NCBI GenBank assembly: GCA_021734255.1
Contig: JAIPJM010000013.1
Location: forward strand, 1-64,000
DNA: 64,000 nucleotides
Source of the DNA: Fidelibacterota bacterium
GTDB lineage: Bacteria; Fidelibacterota; UBA8477; JABMPR01
Direction of reading: 5' to 3'
Shown here: positions 9,898-17,392 of the stretch, one piece after another
Numbering within the stretch: position 1 is the stretch's first letter
Layout: each line of letters opens with the position of its first letter
Program-made: the position numbers and the translations under genes
The notes under the pieces: generated by a model
Databases searched by the model: none
What the model was told of the DNA's origin: nothing
Seen by the model: only the letters and a program-made list of their open reading frames with translations

Positions 9898-10371
9898 TCA
9901 CTCCAAATCACTTTTGCCCTGCAATCGATCCAGCCTGAAGGACCCGTAATTGCTTAAGACATTTAGGCCCACGAAAAACCACATGAGGTAAATAAAGGGA
10001 GAGCTGGGTATCTTGGTATAGCCCAGATAAAGGCTGGAAAGTAAGATCAGGGCATTTATCCAGAGCACGATATATCGCGGCAGTTTGGCTTTGAGCTCGA
10101 ACGCAAGTGTGACACTACAAAACAAAACTCCAATGGCGGTAACCCATAAGCCAAAAAACCGATAAATGATGCGCAGATAGTCAGGAAGTGAATGGTTGAT
10201 ATCGGCGCTAAACAGCGCCTGAAAAGACATGCCAAGCGCAGCTTCGTTGGCTACCTGGTCAAGGAGCCACGGCTCCTCCACGATCATCCATCTCGGTCCC
10301 AGTATCATCAGGAAGACACCGATAATGAATATTGGAATCCAGAACAGTTTATACGCGACTGTCTCATTCAT
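9898..10371 (-). CDS. Hypothetical integral membrane protein, four helices
   Basis: About 157 residues with four hydrophobic segments: FWIPIFIIGVFLMIL near the N terminus, a central pair around IYRFFGLWVTAIGVLFC and YIVLWINALILLSSLYL, and FIYLMWFFVGLNVL near the end. No catalytic motif or known family was recognised. The frame extends to a start at 10416, but the ATG at 10371 has GGGAGA just upstream and yields MNETVAYK directly before the first helix. It lies about 280 bp upstream of the histidine kinase on the same strand, so a shared function is possible but unsupported. Confidence 0.65.
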   Translation of the reverse strand: MNETVAYKLFWIPIFIIGVFLMILGPRWMIVEEPWLLDQVANEAALGMSFQALFSADINHSLPDYLRIIYRFFGLWVTAIGVLFCSVTLAFELKAKLPRYIVLWINALILLSSLYLGYTKIPSSPFIYLMWFFVGLNVLSNYGSFRLDRLQGKSDLE

Positions 10372-10974
10372 AAATTCTCCCATCGTGCTTGTGGTTTGAA
10401 TAAGCATTCGAAGCATAATTCACTCATATCCAGGGCAAACTTAACTCAAAGTGGGACTAAATGAGCTAAAAAGCGAGTCTAATTAGAGAAAAATGAGGGC
10501 AGATGTTTTTTTCGATATATATGGTTTTTCATTATTTATCCCTGCGCTTCAATAATTAAAAAGCAATATCCGCTCCGTTGGCGCCAGGCTGGGAGGCCAG
10601 ACGAACGATGAGATTACCCATGGAGAAAGACAGATGCTTTGTCGCCGTTAAAATCTGTCCCCTTCATCAGCATGGAACCATGCAGATGATTGAATGCTTC
10701 GTAAGAGAACGCAGAATTATTTCACGGGATGAGATTTGTGCACCCCCTTGTTGATTAGTCGCTTTTCTAAGGGTAATCTACAAAAACCCCTGGTTAATTC
10801 ACCCAAAGGAGTCCCTAATTGGTAAACAGGGGACTCTAACATTTATAAAACAAGCGTATTCATGATCGAATTATCTGCATTTGATCATCGCGAGGTAAAG
10901 AACTCTTGACAAAAGACAAGCAGGCTTTACATTATGTCAATGATACGAAACAATACGTAAAGGATATATGACTA
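10372..10974. other. 600-bp divergent intergenic region
   Basis: This separates a minus-strand membrane gene from the plus-strand accessory cluster. It holds the promoter candidate at 10906-10935 near its right end. The stretch 10565-10640 is GC-richer than its surroundings and could be a gene remnant, but no family was recognised. No further genes were seen. Confidence 0.4.
10906..10940 (+). promoter_or_regulatory. Promoter candidate with a TTGACA/TGTCAA dyad upstream of the membrane protein-XRE pair
   Basis: TTGACA (10906-10911) lies 18 nt upstream of CATTAT (10930-10935), about 40 nt before the ATG at 10975. The -35 hexamer is mirrored by TGTCAA at 10935-10940, an inverted repeat spanning the whole promoter. 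That arrangement could be an operator for the XRE regulator encoded two genes downstream. Autoregulation is inference. Confidence 0.45.
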
Positions 10975-11397
10975 ATGGAACACACTAAGACAGAGTTGCA
11001 GGACTGGGAAGATCAAAAGAAGGAGAACATCAAACATCTCAAGTTATGGGTTGGATTATGGTGTTTGTCTATGATGTTGGCAGCCTTCGGTCCTAAATAT
11101 ATGTGGGATTATAATATGTTATTAACGGTCCCTGCCATACTCCTCAACCTTGGTATCGGTTTTAAAATGCTGGTCTGGAATAAACGATACTTGCTTGGAC
11201 TGGATGAATTCCAGCGCAAAATTCAACTGGAAGCCATGGCCTGGTCTCTGGGGGTTGGCCTGGTCGTCGGCTTAAACTATGAGTTGCTTGAGGATGTTAA
11301 GCTCATCTCATTCCAGCCTGAGATTCCTCACCTTGTTATTTTGATGGCCCTCACTGTGTTTATCGGTATCATAGCTGGCAACAGGCGTTACCAATGA
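10975..11397 (+). CDS. Small integral membrane protein paired with an XRE regulator
   Basis: 140 residues with about four membrane segments (LWVGLWCLSMMLAAFG, MLLTVPAILLNLGIGF, WSLGVGLVVGL, LVILMALTVFIGIIAG). A charged N terminus and the central LGLDEFQRKIQLEAMA signature are also present. Small membrane proteins with a DEFxRxIQLEA-type stretch are commonly found directly upstream of a short XRE-type regulator in bacteria; their molecular role is not established. Its stop overlaps the start of the next gene (ATGA), so the two are probably translationally coupled. The upstream promoter candidate is at 10906-10935. Confidence 0.75.
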   Translation: MEHTKTELQDWEDQKKENIKHLKLWVGLWCLSMMLAAFGPKYMWDYNMLLTVPAILLNLGIGFKMLVWNKRYLLGLDEFQRKIQLEAMAWSLGVGLVVGLNYELLEDVKLISFQPEIPHLVILMALTVFIGIIAGNRRYQ

Positions 11398-11588
11398 AAA
11401 ACCGCATAAAAGTTTTGAGAGCTGAAAAGGACTGGACCCAAGCTGAATTGGCAAAGGCTATTCAAGTTTCAAGGCAAACCGTAAATGCCATTGAAACCGG
11501 GAAATATGACCCCAGCATTTCGGTGGCTTTTAAGCTGGCTCGAATTTTTGAAGTCAATATTGAAGCGATCTTTCAGGATTCAGAATAA
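11394..11588 (+). CDS. Short XRE-family helix-turn-helix transcriptional regulator
   Basis: 64 residues, essentially only a Cro/C1-type HTH: KNRIKVLRAEKDWTQAELAK, then VSRQTVNAIETGKYDPS as recognition helix and turn. It resembles the short regulators that accompany small membrane proteins. There is no separate effector domain, so signalling may come from the membrane partner encoded immediately upstream, with which it overlaps by 4 bp. The dyad around the promoter at 10906-10940 is a plausible binding site. The HTH call is sound; the target is inferred. Confidence 0.88.
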   Translation: MKNRIKVLRAEKDWTQAELAKAIQVSRQTVNAIETGKYDPSISVAFKLARIFEVNIEAIFQDSE

Positions 11589-11621
11589 CCCAACATCATA
11601 GCAGTAAGGAGAATTTAGAAG

Positions 11622-11951
11622 ATGCAGTGGTTCAGACTGATACCAGTTCTTGCCTTCTTGTGGATAACTGGCTGTAATATTGAGGATAGAGAAATAGAAT
11701 ATCACGTCACAAGCGATCGTGTTCATGAGGCCCGAATTTGGTACAGAGAAAATACTGAAGATTTTATTGTTGCTTCAGTCACCCTGCCATGGACGCATTC
11801 ATTTACCAGCGATGGCGCTAGTAAGGTCGAAATTATGGCCGAGCCCATCGGGGGCGGCACCATTACTGTGAAAACATATGTTGATGGGGGGCTCTGCTCA
11901 GAGAAAACTTCAATAGATGTGGCGGCAGAGGCTATATGTTGGGATCTCTGA
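11622..11951 (+). CDS. Small MmpS-like lipoprotein
   Basis: 109 residues. The N terminus (MQWFRLIPVLAFLWITGC) is a lipoprotein signal with lipobox ITGC, so Cys18 would be lipidated. The mature part has the pattern YHVTSDRVHEARIWYRENTE, then VTLPWTHSFTSDGAS and a closing strand KTYVDGGLC...A. This resembles the small beta-sandwich of MmpS-type membrane-associated proteins, which assist transporters in mycobacteria. No transporter gene is adjacent, so function is open. AGGAG lies about 10 nt before the start. Family assignment is by eye and tentative. Confidence 0.65.
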   Translation: MQWFRLIPVLAFLWITGCNIEDREIEYHVTSDRVHEARIWYRENTEDFIVASVTLPWTHSFTSDGASKVEIMAEPIGGGTITVKTYVDGGLCSEKTSIDVAAEAICWDL

Positions 11952-12059
11952 TATAATCGATGGTCTGTTGAAAGTTAAATAATAGGAAACCAGGTAAGTT
12001 TTCTGGCTGGGCGACTTACCGCTGTACAGAACATTAATTCAGAAAGGAATAAATCAAAA

Positions 12060-12272
12060 ATGAGTACTGAAAAATCAACCAGAGAAAGAGACACGTGGAT
12101 TGCATTTGGAGCAGGTTTAGGGGTTACCCTTGGAGCTGTCGTAGGGTCTCTGTTTAATGATGTCGGCATCCCGATGGGGGTTTCAACCGGCATTATTATA
12201 GGGACATTGGTTGCACTACTCTTCGGGGAGAAAATATTTCAGTTCTTCAGCTCCCAACCGGATAACGAGTGA
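12060..12272 (+). CDS. Small glycine-rich membrane protein
   Basis: 70 residues: a charged N terminus, then two hydrophobic segments separated by a short loop (IAFGAGLGVTLGAVVGSLF and MGVSTGIIIGTLVALLFG), and a polar C terminus. The spacing of Gly residues in both helices resembles glycine-zipper helical hairpins. No enzymatic motif is present. AGAAAGGAATAA lies just upstream of the ATG, supporting translation. It closes the four-gene accessory cluster beginning at 10975; nothing in the sequence assigns a role. Confidence 0.65.
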   Translation: MSTEKSTRERDTWIAFGAGLGVTLGAVVGSLFNDVGIPMGVSTGIIIGTLVALLFGEKIFQFFSSQPDNE

Positions 12273-12376
12273 TCTTTCCCTGACAGAGTCAACACATTGT
12301 TCATTAATCTCAAAGCGAGAGTAAAAGCTTTTCTATCCAATAGCTGGAATATTTGATATACCTCATGTCTCTAAAC

Positions 12377-12400
12377 GAAAACTCCCCGTAGGGAGTTTTC
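12377..12400 (-). terminator. Rho-independent terminator after the tRNA-Lys remnant
   Basis: A perfect 10-bp stem GAAAACTCCC / GGGAGTTTTC with a 4-nt loop. On the minus strand it is followed by GTTTAG. It lies 6 nt beyond the 3' end of the tRNA-like sequence at 12406-12451, just as a terminator follows the intact tRNA-Lys at 14870. It would also end transcription of the pseudouridine synthase gene. Confidence 0.7.
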
Positions 12401-12405
12401 ATGCA

Positions 12406-12451
12406 TACACCGCCCAGGACTCAAACCTGGAACCAATTGACTAAGAGTCAA
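12406..12451 (-). pseudogene. tRNA-Lys 3' fragment (anticodon arm to acceptor end)
   Basis: On the minus strand these 46 nt match the intact tRNA-Lys at 14870-14915 at 40 of 46 positions. They include the CTCTTA anticodon loop, the TTTGAGTCC T-arm and the GGCGGTGTA acceptor end. The T-stem is still fully paired (CCAGG/CCTGG). The 5' part is not recognisable: no GCACCGC-like acceptor strand and no proper D-stem lie upstream (12452-12478). It is therefore a tRNA pseudogene or a duplicated 3' end such as an integration scar, in the same orientation as the intact gene. Confidence 0.75.
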
Positions 12452-12498
12452 ACCACTGTGTCACCTAACCAGATTACCATTTTGGGGTTTAATTGGTA

Positions 12499-13233
12499 TT
12501 ACCTATTCAAAAGTGAGTTGAAATAAACTGGGAGCTTGGCCTCGAAGGTCATCCATTCATTGGATTTGGGGTGTAAAATAGTCATGATACCGGCATGGAG
12601 GGTCAGTCGCTTGATGCTTTTCACTGATTCACCATACACTTTATCGCCGACAACCGGACAGCCTGCATCAGCAAAATGGACCCTGATCTGATTCTTCCGG
12701 CCGGTTAACAGGTCAATTTCTACCAGGCTATAATATTTTGATTCTCTAATCACCTTATATCCGGTTTTAGCCAGCTTCCCCTTTTTGGGATCATCTACCG
12801 TATACATTCGATGAACACTATTCTCAGCGAGGTAAGATGAAAGAATGCCTTCCTTCTGCTCCAGCGTTCCATGAATTACAGCATAGTATTTTTTTGTAAA
12901 TCCCGACCAGTTATCCTGTAAAAACCGCTTACTGGACTCGCTTTTCGCAAAAACTAACACACCAGATGTATCTCGATCCAGGCGGTGTACGATGTAGATT
13001 CTTTTGCGTGACTTGGCATTTCCCTTACGAACATAGTTGTTTAAAGCAAAATAGGCAGTGCGGTCTCGCTCTTTCGCATTACTCATCGTTAAAAGACCGC
13101 TGGCTTTATCAACGACCAAGATATAATCATCTTCATAGAGAAAAGTAAGACCTCTGGGTTGATGTCTCTTAGAGCGTGGCCTGTTCTGTTTTTTGTTTTC
13201 AGAAAAGGGTTGTTCCTGTGTCTGCTTTTTCAC
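12499..13233 (-). CDS. RluA-family RNA pseudouridine synthase
   Basis: 244 residues. The catalytic motif HRLDRDTSG is present (the Asp is the catalytic residue of the family), preceded by FLYEDDYILVVDKASGLL and followed by KKYYAVIHG, TGRKNQIRVHFA and LHAG, the usual RluA landmarks. Such enzymes isomerise uridine to pseudouridine in rRNA or tRNA. There is no S4 domain; the N terminus is a short basic, Gln-rich tail. The specific RNA target cannot be told. It lies between the tRNA-Lys remnant and an AT-rich orphan, within the tRNA-flanked segment. Confidence 0.9.
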   Translation of the reverse strand: MKKQTQEQPFSENKKQNRPRSKRHQPRGLTFLYEDDYILVVDKASGLLTMSNAKERDRTAYFALNNYVRKGNAKSRKRIYIVHRLDRDTSGVLVFAKSESSKRFLQDNWSGFTKKYYAVIHGTLEQKEGILSSYLAENSVHRMYTVDDPKKGKLAKTGYKVIRESKYYSLVEIDLLTGRKNQIRVHFADAGCPVVGDKVYGESVKSIKRLTLHAGIMTILHPKSNEWMTFEAKLPVYFNSLLNR

Positions 13234-13384
13234 GATAGATCCTTAACTTCGTAGTGAAAGACGCTACTCTTTATTTTCCGGTGCTGGGCTTCCCCTTGTT
13301 TGGTAGACATAAGTTAACCTACATTGTGTCTAGCTATCTTAAAGTTTCCCAGGTTTTGAATACAATATCTAATGAATGAAATTT

Positions 13385-14059
13385 TTAAGGTTGACCCACA
13401 GAGATGATTTGCCATCCGTCCGTCGAGCTTCCATACCAGTCGCTAACACCTGCCTCTGTATTATTTACATCCAAGCCATTATATCCACTTGACAGATCTT
13501 TCCAATAATCTATCCCAGCTTGAACCCCAGCGCCTCCTGTTATTCTAATTCTAGCCTGGTACCATATTCTTTCGGTATTCTGTGGCACAATAGATCTAGA
13601 TGTGTTCCACCAATGAAATACATTTTCAGGATACAAGCTGGGTTCCACAATTAAACTGCCATTCTGCAAAGCATATGGCATGGAATCTTGTTTGTCACCT
13701 TCAAACCATGGTTCTCTTAGGTATAAACCGTAGTCATCCATTCCGGATAGATGTAAATCGAATTCATCAACAAATAAAATGGAATCTGTATCTGAACTTG
13801 CATAAACACGCATCCAATCAACTTCTACCTTAGACTTTTCACCCGAGCCATTGATGTCAATGGCCTGCAACCATCCCAATACAGCAGTAAATCCTTCTGG
13901 TGGGGTTTTGAATCTATAATAAGCATGTTTATGAGGTGATTCTCGAGGTGCATATATATCTGAATCTGCAGGTTGCGAACAAGTGTGAAAAATTATTATT
14001 ATCAAAATGATCAGGTAATGACTTGGTAAATCAAATGTATATAGGCTAGTCACCTTCAT
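13385..14059 (-). CDS. Hypothetical exported protein, AT-rich orphan
   Basis: 224 residues. A long hydrophobic run (HYLIILIIIIFHTC, Cys27) suggests an export signal, possibly a lipoprotein signal with a non-canonical lipobox. The mature part is rich in Trp, Tyr and Asp and includes VEVDWMRVYASSDTDSILF and RIWYQARIRITGGAGVQAGI, which look like beta-strands of a carbohydrate-binding or concanavalin-like sandwich. No family is confidently recognised. Base composition is visibly more AT-rich than its neighbours, and it sits between the two tRNA-Lys copies, consistent with acquired DNA. Confidence 0.6.
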   Translation of the reverse strand: MKVTSLYTFDLPSHYLIILIIIIFHTCSQPADSDIYAPRESPHKHAYYRFKTPPEGFTAVLGWLQAIDINGSGEKSKVEVDWMRVYASSDTDSILFVDEFDLHLSGMDDYGLYLREPWFEGDKQDSMPYALQNGSLIVEPSLYPENVFHWWNTSRSIVPQNTERIWYQARIRITGGAGVQAGIDYWKDLSSGYNGLDVNNTEAGVSDWYGSSTDGWQIISVGQP

Positions 14060-14326
14060 GTATATAGTTTATTTTAAAAATACATCGGAATGCCAATAAT
14101 TTAATAAGTCGTAAATGGCCAACCCTCGGTGGCCAAATCTTGGCTTTTAATGACTTTTGTTGGCCATTTATGGCTAAAAGGCTTGGCCTTAGAACAAAAT
14201 TATATGGGTTATAATTAATTTAAGGAGCCCTTGAGCGTATGCTACTTAAGGGCTTCGGTGGCGCCTGCTACGACGAAGCTGTGCTTGTCACAGCGTAGGC
14301 GAGTACACCGCCTAGCATAGCTGTCC
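14060..14326. repeat. Non-coding region with a 12-bp inverted repeat and palindromic segments
   Basis: TAAATGGCCAAC (14112-14123) and GTTGGCCATTTA (14159-14170) form a perfect inverted repeat with a 35-bp spacer that contains a further GGCCAA. Further on, AGCCCTT (14226-14232) and AAGGGCT (14248-14254) form a hairpin. A GC-rich palindromic stretch follows (14262-14300), ending in TACACCGCC (14304-14312), the 3'-end nonamer of the nearby tRNA-Lys. No gene was seen. Confidence 0.6.
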
Positions 14327-14514
14327 TCCGTGGTCAAACCCCTGTTTTCATTGGCTCCCGTTTTAAATAAAAAAAGTACAATTATATTGAGGAGGGCACC
14401 GAGCCCCCCTTTGACAGAGAAATTCTAAAGCAAAACCCCCCCGTTACCGGAGGGTTTTTACTTTAGTACACCGCCACACCTACGCCCTCCGGGCTACGGT
14501 GCGCAGGCAGGGAC
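14327..14514. repeat. Direct repeat copy A (about 188 bp) with tRNA-end and terminator elements
   Basis: This unit recurs at 14570-14758 with only about ten differences. On the minus strand it reads, in order, a TCCCTGCC end, a hairpin-forming GC-rich insert, GGCGGTGTA (the acceptor end of tRNA-Lys), a terminator-like stem (14431-14460) and a T-rich tail. It is not coding. It looks like a degenerate tRNA 3' end plus terminator with a palindromic insertion, amplified in tandem. Confidence 0.85.
14431..14460 (-). terminator. Terminator-like hairpin in repeat copy A
   Basis: On the minus strand AAAAACCCTCCG pairs with CGGGGGGGTTTT around a GTAA loop, and the stem is flanked by T/A runs. It follows the GGCGGTGTA tRNA-end element, as the terminators do at the intact tRNA and at the 12.4-kb remnant. 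Confidence 0.55.
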
Positions 14515-14569
14515 TGACCGTTCGCAATCTGCCACAGGCAGATTCTGCTCCGGCTCTGCTCCGCTGCGC

Positions 14570-14758
14570 TCCGCGGTCAAACCCCTGTTTTCATTGGCTC
14601 CCGTGTTAAATAAAAAAAAGTGCAATTATATTGAGGAGGGCACCGAGACCCCCTTTGACCGAGAAATTCTAAAGCAAAAACCCCCCGTTACCGGAGGGTT
14701 ATTGCTTTAGTACACCGCCACACCTACGCCCTCTGGGCTACGGTGCGCAGGCAGGGAC
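14570..14758. repeat. Direct repeat copy B (about 189 bp)
   Basis: The second copy of the unit at 14327-14514, with the same order of elements. The tRNA-end nonamer TACACCGCC is at 14711-14719. The two copies are separated by 55 bp of unrelated GC-rich, partly palindromic sequence. Copy B ends in CAGGGAC, as does the T-arm of the intact tRNA (plus-strand reading), 110 bp before that gene. Confidence 0.85.
14675..14702 (-). terminator. Terminator-like hairpin in repeat copy B
   Basis: The same hairpin as in copy A with small changes: an AACCCTCCGG arm, a GTAA loop and a CGGGGGG arm followed by TTTTTG on the minus strand. Confidence 0.5.
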
Positions 14759-14830
14759 CAGTCTTCGCTTCACTTCGTTCAGCTACGCCTCGGCAGGCTC
14801 GAACAAGGTGACTCACCCCATGACACATAC

Positions 14831-14868
14831 AAAAAAAGAGGGCTCTCTTTCGAGAACCCTCTTTTTTC
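14831..14868 (-). terminator. Rho-independent terminator of tRNA-Lys
   Basis: Immediately beyond the tRNA 3' end, the minus strand has AAAAAAGAGGG, a second stem TTCTC/GAGAG with a GAAA tetraloop, and CCCTCTTTTTTT. This is a strong stem with a long U-tract. Confidence 0.85.
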
Positions 14869-14869
14869 G

Positions 14870-14942
<73 letters not shown>

Positions 14943-14953
14943 AAAGCGCGATG

Positions 14954-14982
14954 AATATATCCGACGGGTGAAGGCTTGTCAA
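14954..14982 (-). promoter_or_regulatory. Sigma70-type promoter of tRNA-Lys
   Basis: On the minus strand TTGACA (14982-14977), a 17-nt spacer and TATATT (14959-14954) lie 11 nt before the first base of the tRNA. This is a near-perfect housekeeping promoter and the clearest in the window. Confidence 0.85.
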
Positions 14983-15101
14983 TGGAACAAGCATTGAACG
15001 AATTGCTCTCTAACGCCAAGATGTATTCGCATTACCTTTGAACAGTGAACCTTTTCTGACTATTTTAATCGTCGGCCAATTCGCACAGCTGACGACAGGA
15101 A

Positions 15102-16823
15102 ATGGATCAATTCTTGGGGGAACTTCACGTGTTACTTAATCCAAAGAAGTATGCTGTAAATCATGAAGATAAGGCTTTTCAGGAACTCGTTAACAAAACG
15201 ATCACATTCTTTGAAACCAAAGGCCTGAAACAGGTAAAAGATGACGACCATAATCGCGTCTGGTATGCAGACTTTCTGGAGTTTGTAAAACAGGAACAGG
15301 TCTTCGCTACACTGCTCAGACCCCCGCAATATGGTGATGCGAACAGTCGCTGGGACACCTGGCGCATCGCTCATTATAGTGAGCTTCTCGCTTTCTATGG
15401 CTTGGCCTACTGGTACACCTGGCAGGTATCCATACTCGGTTTGGGTCCCATCTGGATGTCTGACAATGAGCTACTGAAAAAACGGGCAGGACAATTGCTC
15501 CAGGAAGGAGAAGTTTTTGCCTTTGGTCTTTCAGAAAAAGACCATGGTGCTGATATCTATTCTACTGAGATGTCACTGACCCCCCAGGAGGATGGAACCT
15601 ATCTGGCCAATGGATCCAAGTATTATATCGGCAATGGTAATGTTGCAAAAATGGTTTCAACCTTTGGGAAAATCTCAGATTCCGGAGACTACGTCGTCTT
15701 TGTGGCGAACTACCTTCATGAACGCTACGACTGCGTGAAGAATGTCGTTTCCAGTCAGAATTATGTGGCTGAGTATGCCCTGAATGACTATCCCATCTCT
15801 GATGAAGATATACTGGCCAGGGGGCGAGATGCCTGGGATATGGTTCTGAATACTGTCAATATCGGGAAATACAATCTGGGGTGGGCATCCATCGGCATGT
15901 CAACGCATGCCCTGTCTGAAGCCATTAATCATGCCTCCATGCGTAAGCTTTATAAGACCCACGTGACGGATTTCCCCCATATTCGACAGCTTTTTGTGGA
16001 TGCCTATACCCGTCTTGTCGCCATGAAATTGTTTGCCTTGCGAGCAGCTGACTACATGCGCTCTGCTTCACCAGATGACAAACGATATCTGCTCTATAAC
16101 CCTGTCGTCAAAATGAAAGTAACCACCCAGGGAGAAGAGGTTATCAACCTGCTCTGGGATGTCATCGCCGCCAAGGGCTTTGAAAAGGACACCTTTTTCG
16201 AGATGGCCGCCCGGGATATTCGTGCCCTTCCCAAACTGGAAGGTACGGTCCATGTGAATATGGCTTTGATCGTAAAATTCATGGCCAACTACTTCTTTAA
16301 ACCGGCCAAATATCCAGAAATTGAGACCCGTTCAGAACCTGAGCATGATGAATTTCTTTTTCATCAGGGGCCGACAAAGGGATTAGGCCAGATTCGGTTT
16401 CACAACTACAAACCGATCTATGATCAGTTTCAGCTTCCTAATGTGAGTGTGTTCAAAAAGCAGATTCGCCTGCTGAAACTCCTGCTTCTTGTGGCAAAAC
16501 CCAACGAATCACAGCGCAAGGACATTGATTTCCTTCTCACGCTGGGAGAACTATTTACCCAAGTTGTCTACGGACAACTTATCCTTGAGAATGCCCAAAA
16601 ATACAAGATCAATGAAGACCTGTTAGATCAGATATTTGATTTCATGGTCAGAGATTTTTCAAAACATGCATTACAGCTCTACTCAAAAACGAGCAGCACG
16701 CGTAAACAGATGCGAATCTGCTCGATGATGATCAAAAAGCCTATGGTTGATCCAGCAAGATTCAGCCGGGTTTGGGAGAAAGATGTCTTCACCCTAAAGG
16801 ATCAATACCAGATGAGTAATTAG
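15102..16823 (+). CDS. Acyl-CoA dehydrogenase-family flavoprotein
   Basis: 573 residues. The family normally oxidises acyl-CoA to trans-2-enoyl-CoA with FAD. The N-terminal helical domain is followed by a middle beta-domain region (FAFGLSEKDHGADIYSTEM and LANGSKYYIGNGNVA, the FAD/substrate-contacting stretches), then the C-terminal helical domain with RDIRALPKLEGT. The Glu in LEGT matches the usual position of the catalytic base in medium- and short-chain enzymes. A roughly 150-residue C-terminal extension makes it longer than the typical 380-400. It stands alone on the plus strand; AGGAA abuts the start. Substrate unknown. Confidence 0.88.
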   Translation: MDQFLGELHVLLNPKKYAVNHEDKAFQELVNKTITFFETKGLKQVKDDDHNRVWYADFLEFVKQEQVFATLLRPPQYGDANSRWDTWRIAHYSELLAFYGLAYWYTWQVSILGLGPIWMSDNELLKKRAGQLLQEGEVFAFGLSEKDHGADIYSTEMSLTPQEDGTYLANGSKYYIGNGNVAKMVSTFGKISDSGDYVVFVANYLHERYDCVKNVVSSQNYVAEYALNDYPISDEDILARGRDAWDMVLNTVNIGKYNLGWASIGMSTHALSEAINHASMRKLYKTHVTDFPHIRQLFVDAYTRLVAMKLFALRAADYMRSASPDDKRYLLYNPVVKMKVTTQGEEVINLLWDVIAAKGFEKDTFFEMAARDIRALPKLEGTVHVNMALIVKFMANYFFKPAKYPEIETRSEPEHDEFLFHQGPTKGLGQIRFHNYKPIYDQFQLPNVSVFKKQIRLLKLLLLVAKPNESQRKDIDFLLTLGELFTQVVYGQLILENAQKYKINEDLLDQIFDFMVRDFSKHALQLYSKTSSTRKQMRICSMMIKKPMVDPARFSRVWEKDVFTLKDQYQMSN

Positions 16824-16864
16824 CAGTAGCAGGCGAAAAGATCAGCCCTGGTTAAGTATCTCTA

Positions 16865-17299
16865 TTAGCGCCAGACGCCGACGATCATTCCAACGACAAC
16901 TATCCCTACCAACCAGTAACCACCGTTAATGATCACGTAGGACCAGGGGCGGTTCTCAAATGCGGGAGCTGTCAGGAGGTATGCAAAGACATAACCAAAC
17001 CACAGTGTAAGTCCCGTTAGAATTCCTGCTGACACACCAGACATTTGGGGATAGATATACATCATGAACGGCACCATGTGGGCCGTAACAAAGGCCATGA
17101 TAAGTGCTCCCAGAAACATAAGTCCAAATGACAGGGCCATATTGGATTGCGACTTATCTGCCTCTAGAGACTCCTCGGTCCACCCCATGGCTTCCATCCA
17201 CGCTTTACCAAAAACGGGGCCATACCATACGGCTCCAATACCAAAAAAGACGATTGCTGATACCAGCACTGCCAAATAGTTCACGTCATATTCGAACAT
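16865..17299 (-). CDS. DUF1761 family membrane protein
   Basis: 144 residues with four membrane helices: YLAVLVSAIVFFGIGAVWYG, a long second segment around ALSFGLMFLGALIMAFV, ILTGLTLWFGYVFAYLL and NGGYWLVGIVVVGMIVG. The motif AVWYGPVFGKAWM is typical of DUF1761. The frame extends upstream to a GTG at 17338, but the ATG at 17299 follows AAGGAGGAATAGAC, an excellent ribosome site, so this start is chosen. The function of the family is unknown. It is a single gene between the convergent acyl-CoA dehydrogenase and the PEP carboxylase. Confidence 0.88.
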   Translation of the reverse strand: MFEYDVNYLAVLVSAIVFFGIGAVWYGPVFGKAWMEAMGWTEESLEADKSQSNMALSFGLMFLGALIMAFVTAHMVPFMMYIYPQMSGVSAGILTGLTLWFGYVFAYLLTAPAFENRPWSYVIINGGYWLVGIVVVGMIVGVWR

Positions 17300-17392
17300 G
17301 TCTATTCCTCCTTGATGTTTTGTGACAATATAAATCACATTACGGCTGGGTTAAAAGTGAATTATATGTTGTGATTATTGAAAATACGAGCG

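Noticed and set aside
9702-9911. 69-codon minus-strand frame between the histidine kinase and the membrane protein
   Set aside because: No ribosome site, no recognisable sequence pattern, and it overlaps the end of the membrane-protein gene.
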